This document shows, in pieces, positions 62,410 through 64,000 of a stretch of DNA of 64,000 nucleotides. The notes beneath the pieces are model-generated. The model was not told where the DNA came from and did no database searches. It worked only from the letters and a program-made list of their open reading frames with translations. Position 1 is the stretch's first letter; each line of letters opens with the position of its first letter. This DNA is from Streptomyces sp. NBC_01571 (GTDB lineage Bacteria; Actinomycetota; Actinomycetes; Streptomycetales; Streptomycetaceae). A program made the position numbers and the translations under genes. The stretch lies in NCBI RefSeq assembly GCF_026339875.1, contig NZ_JAPEPZ010000003.1, positions 62,001 through 126,000 on the forward strand. Direction: 5' to 3'.

Positions 62410-62757
62410 ATGAGCAGCAACATTCACGCAATGGTCGCAAACGTTGAGGTAGAAAACCTTGAGGACGCGATCCCTCTCTACCAGGAATTGACCGGAGAGA
62501 CGGAGGTACGCCGATTCCCCTACCGTGAACTTGAGCTGGCACTCGTAGGGCCCTTCCTGCTCTACTCCGGGCCGCTTGAGAACTACGTCTCGCAGAACGG
62601 GACCGTCATCGTCGGCTCCCTGGCCCCCGTTCTCGAGGCCCTCGGCAAGGCGGGCGCCGAGATCCTCGAAGCGCCCAACGAAGTTCCCAACGGCACCAGG
62701 ATCGTTGCCCGCCACCCGGACGGCTCCGTCTTCGAGTACATGCAGCTTCGCGCCTGA
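62410..62757 (+). CDS. VOC/glyoxalase-like protein
   Basis: The 115-aa protein shows the beta-alpha-beta-beta-beta pattern of the vicinal-oxygen-chelate fold: HAMVANVEVENLEDAIPLYQELTGETEVRRFPYRELELALVGPFLLYSG, then a second half ending GTRIVARHPDGSVFEYMQLRA with the usual terminal Glu ligand in FEYM. The substrate is unknown; it may be a small binding protein for a drug or metabolite. It has its own terminator. Confidence 0.75.
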   Translation: MSSNIHAMVANVEVENLEDAIPLYQELTGETEVRRFPYRELELALVGPFLLYSGPLENYVSQNGTVIVGSLAPVLEALGKAGAEILEAPNEVPNGTRIVARHPDGSVFEYMQLRA

Positions 62758-62777
62758 GCCTTGTGTCCAGCACCACT

Positions 62778-62820
62778 GCGGTGCTCTGAAGCCGGTGTCG
62801 AGCCGGCCCCAGAGCACCGC
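62778..62820 (+). terminator. Terminator after the VOC gene
   Basis: A 10-bp stem GCGGTGCTCT / AGAGCACCGC with an inner GCCGG-type hairpin, 20 nt past the stop. Confidence 0.7.
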
Positions 62821-62886
62821 CACCACCTGAGGTCTGAGGTACCCGGCTTCACCAGGAGATCGTCCGTCCTCGTTGCGCGAGAACTA

Positions 62887-63535
62887 GGGCCTGTTGCGAA
62901 AGTCGATCTTGGTCGTGGAATGCTCATGCGCTGTGGCGCGTGGAGATCTGACGGACAAGCAGTGGGCCAGACTGGAGCCGTTGTTGTCGAAGGGAATGAA
63001 GCCTGGCCGGCCGCCGATATGGCCGAGGCGACAGCTGGTCGACGGCATACGGTGGCGGACCCGGACCGGGACGCCGTGGCGGGATGTGCCCGAGCGGTAC
63101 GGGCCGTGGGATCGGGTCTACGACCTGTTCCGGCGCCGCCAGCGCGACGGCACGTGGAAGCGAGTCTTCACCGAACTGCAGGCCCAGGCGGACGTGAAGG
63201 ACCTGATCACCTGGGATGTCAGTGTCGACTCGACGATCTGCCGCGCCCACCAGCACGCTGCCGGAGCGGTCAAAAGGGGGATCTTCAGAAGGAGCCGCCC
63301 GGCGGCGTTGAGGTCGAGCCGGACGACCACGGTCTCGGGCGCTCGCGAGGTGGTCTGACCACCAAGGTCCATCTCGCGGTCGAGCAGGGGCAGAAGCCCA
63401 TGTCGATTGTGATCACGGCCGGGCAGCGCGGGGATTCCCCGCAGTTCGAACCGGTCCTGGAGAACATCCGGGTGCCACGGCAGGGACTGGGGCGTCCACG
63501 CAAGCGGCCGGACAGAGTGCGTGCCGACAAGACAC
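62887..63535 (+). pseudogene. Truncated IS5-family (IS427-like) element
   Basis: The left end is GGGCCTGTTGCGAAAGTCG at 62887. The first frame encodes DLTDKQWARLEPLLSKGMKPGRPPIWPRRQLVDGIRWRTRTGTPWRDVPERYGPWDRVYDLFRRRQRDGTWKRVFTELQ and DVSVDSTICRAHQHAAGA. At the slippery CAAAAGGGGG (~63270) the second frame takes over: [52 protein letters not shown]...RVRADK. The element stops abruptly there; the last third and right end are absent. Confidence 0.82.
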
Positions 63536-63766
63536 CCCATGCAGCTATCGGGTCAAGCAGCTGCGGTGGCCCTCGCCCACCTCGCCCCGCTCCAACTCCG
63601 CGGCCAGCGCGGCCGCATCGCCACGCGCGGAACGCGGGCCGCCGACGAGCCACGCCTGCACCTGCTCGGCTACGGCGACTGGACCGGCCCCGCCTCCGCC
63701 ACCCTCATCGGCGTCGGCCGCCCGGCCCGCGAAGCCGCACACGAGATCGCAGGACTCGTGCGCTGA
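63536..63766 (+). pseudogene. C-terminal remnant of an FAD-dependent oxidoreductase
   Basis: The frame [67 protein letters not shown], stop 63764-63766, matches the end of flavin-containing monooxygenase-like proteins ([22 protein letters not shown]). It begins at the breakpoint with the IS5 element. Confidence 0.6.
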
Positions 63767-63788
63767 GCAGCGCACCGGCGTGCTTGCC

Positions 63789-64000
63789 TCAGATCGTCAG
63801 CAGGGTTGCCGTGTCCACCCAGCGGGCGAGAACGCTGAACGCCGCGAGCTGTTCGAGTGCCTCGTGCTCGGGCAGTTCAGGCAGGCCGTCCTCGTGGCTG
63901 TTGGGGTTGCGGATGCCGGCGTAGCAGCCCTCGGCAAAGGCCATGGCGCCCCGGTGGATGCTGCGGAAGGTGTCGCTGCCGTCGTCGGTCATGAGACGCA
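63789..64000 (-). CDS. TIGR02391-like protein, C-terminal part (runs off window)
   Basis: GSDTFRSIHRGAMAFAEGCYAGIRNPNSHEDGLPELPEHEALEQLAAFSVLARWVDTATLLTI has the GIRNPxxHE motif and final helix pair of the Hypoth_ymh/TIGR02391 family. An ATG at 63992 exists but would leave only this domain's end, so the gene very likely continues beyond 64000. These proteins are often near defence genes; role unknown. Confidence 0.65.
   Translation of the reverse strand, partial: RLMTDDGSDTFRSIHRGAMAFAEGCYAGIRNPNSHEDGLPELPEHEALEQLAAFSVLARWVDTATLLTI

Overview
The base composition (about 70% G+C, strong G/C at third codon positions) and the protein families (DUF6207, DUF3761, DUF5959, DUF6193, Lsr2, Scr1/DUF5753 XRE regulators, leaderless promoters) point to a Streptomyces or very close relative. 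The window is not core chromosome. It is an accessory region, probably a chromosome arm or large plasmid, where intact cargo genes sit between nested insertion sequences, gene fragments and short segmental duplications.

Layout. 0.3-3.4 kb: a TPR-like protein and small secreted or hypothetical genes. 3.7-6.5 kb: a HEAT-repeat gene cut by an IS701-family element with an exact CCGG target duplication. 6.9-9.5 kb: an AbiEii-like nucleotidyltransferase pair, Lsr2 and a DUF6193 protein. 10.1-11.4 kb: a minus-strand module of small proteins with an HNH endonuclease. 11.5-16.6 kb: chimeric and decayed copies of a DUF and GNAT gene pair, an IS3 element, a PASTA membrane protein and a duplicated scrap of the TPR gene. 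16.65-23.56 kb: an IS graveyard, with IS30 inside IS3, then an IS630 fragment, an ISL3 fragment, and IS256 carrying an intact ISL3. 23.7-27.1 kb: a fatty-acid desaturase/ferredoxin-reductase operon with a divergent PucR-type regulator. 27.1-34.5 kb: a secreted FG-GAP protein, an Scr1-type XRE regulator, a third IS3, remnants of a PP2C/HATPase protein, and a second copy of the DUF gene.

34.5-48.2 kb is the main cargo. A giant RHS/YD-repeat polymorphic toxin carries two embedded lectin-type domains, a Hint autoprocessing domain and a C-terminal deaminase-fold toxin. A candidate immunity gene sits ten bases downstream of it. A divergently transcribed 1,335-aa secreted LamG protein shares its promoter region. 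48.4-53.7 kb: a Fic/RHH toxin-antitoxin pair, an orphan type I-E CRISPR mini-array (4 repeats, three 32-nt spacers, no cas genes), a helicase fragment, an endonuclease VII-like protein, an SSB and a DUF3024 protein.

54.8-58.7 kb: a minus-strand cluster of an unidentified ferredoxin-like protein, a possible GATase-like protein, a DyP-type peroxidase and a BASS-family transporter. 59.3-64.0 kb: a TerD fragment, a TetR regulator divergent from an SDR across a 24+5+24 bp palindrome that probably contains both promoters, an in-frame hydrolase/SnoaL chimera, a VOC protein, a truncated IS5-family element and two gene ends.

The functional themes are inter-bacterial competition (toxin, immunity, LamG partner), defence or addiction modules (AbiEii-like, Fic, CRISPR) and small redox/lipid operons. 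All function calls come from reading the sequence; no database search was run.
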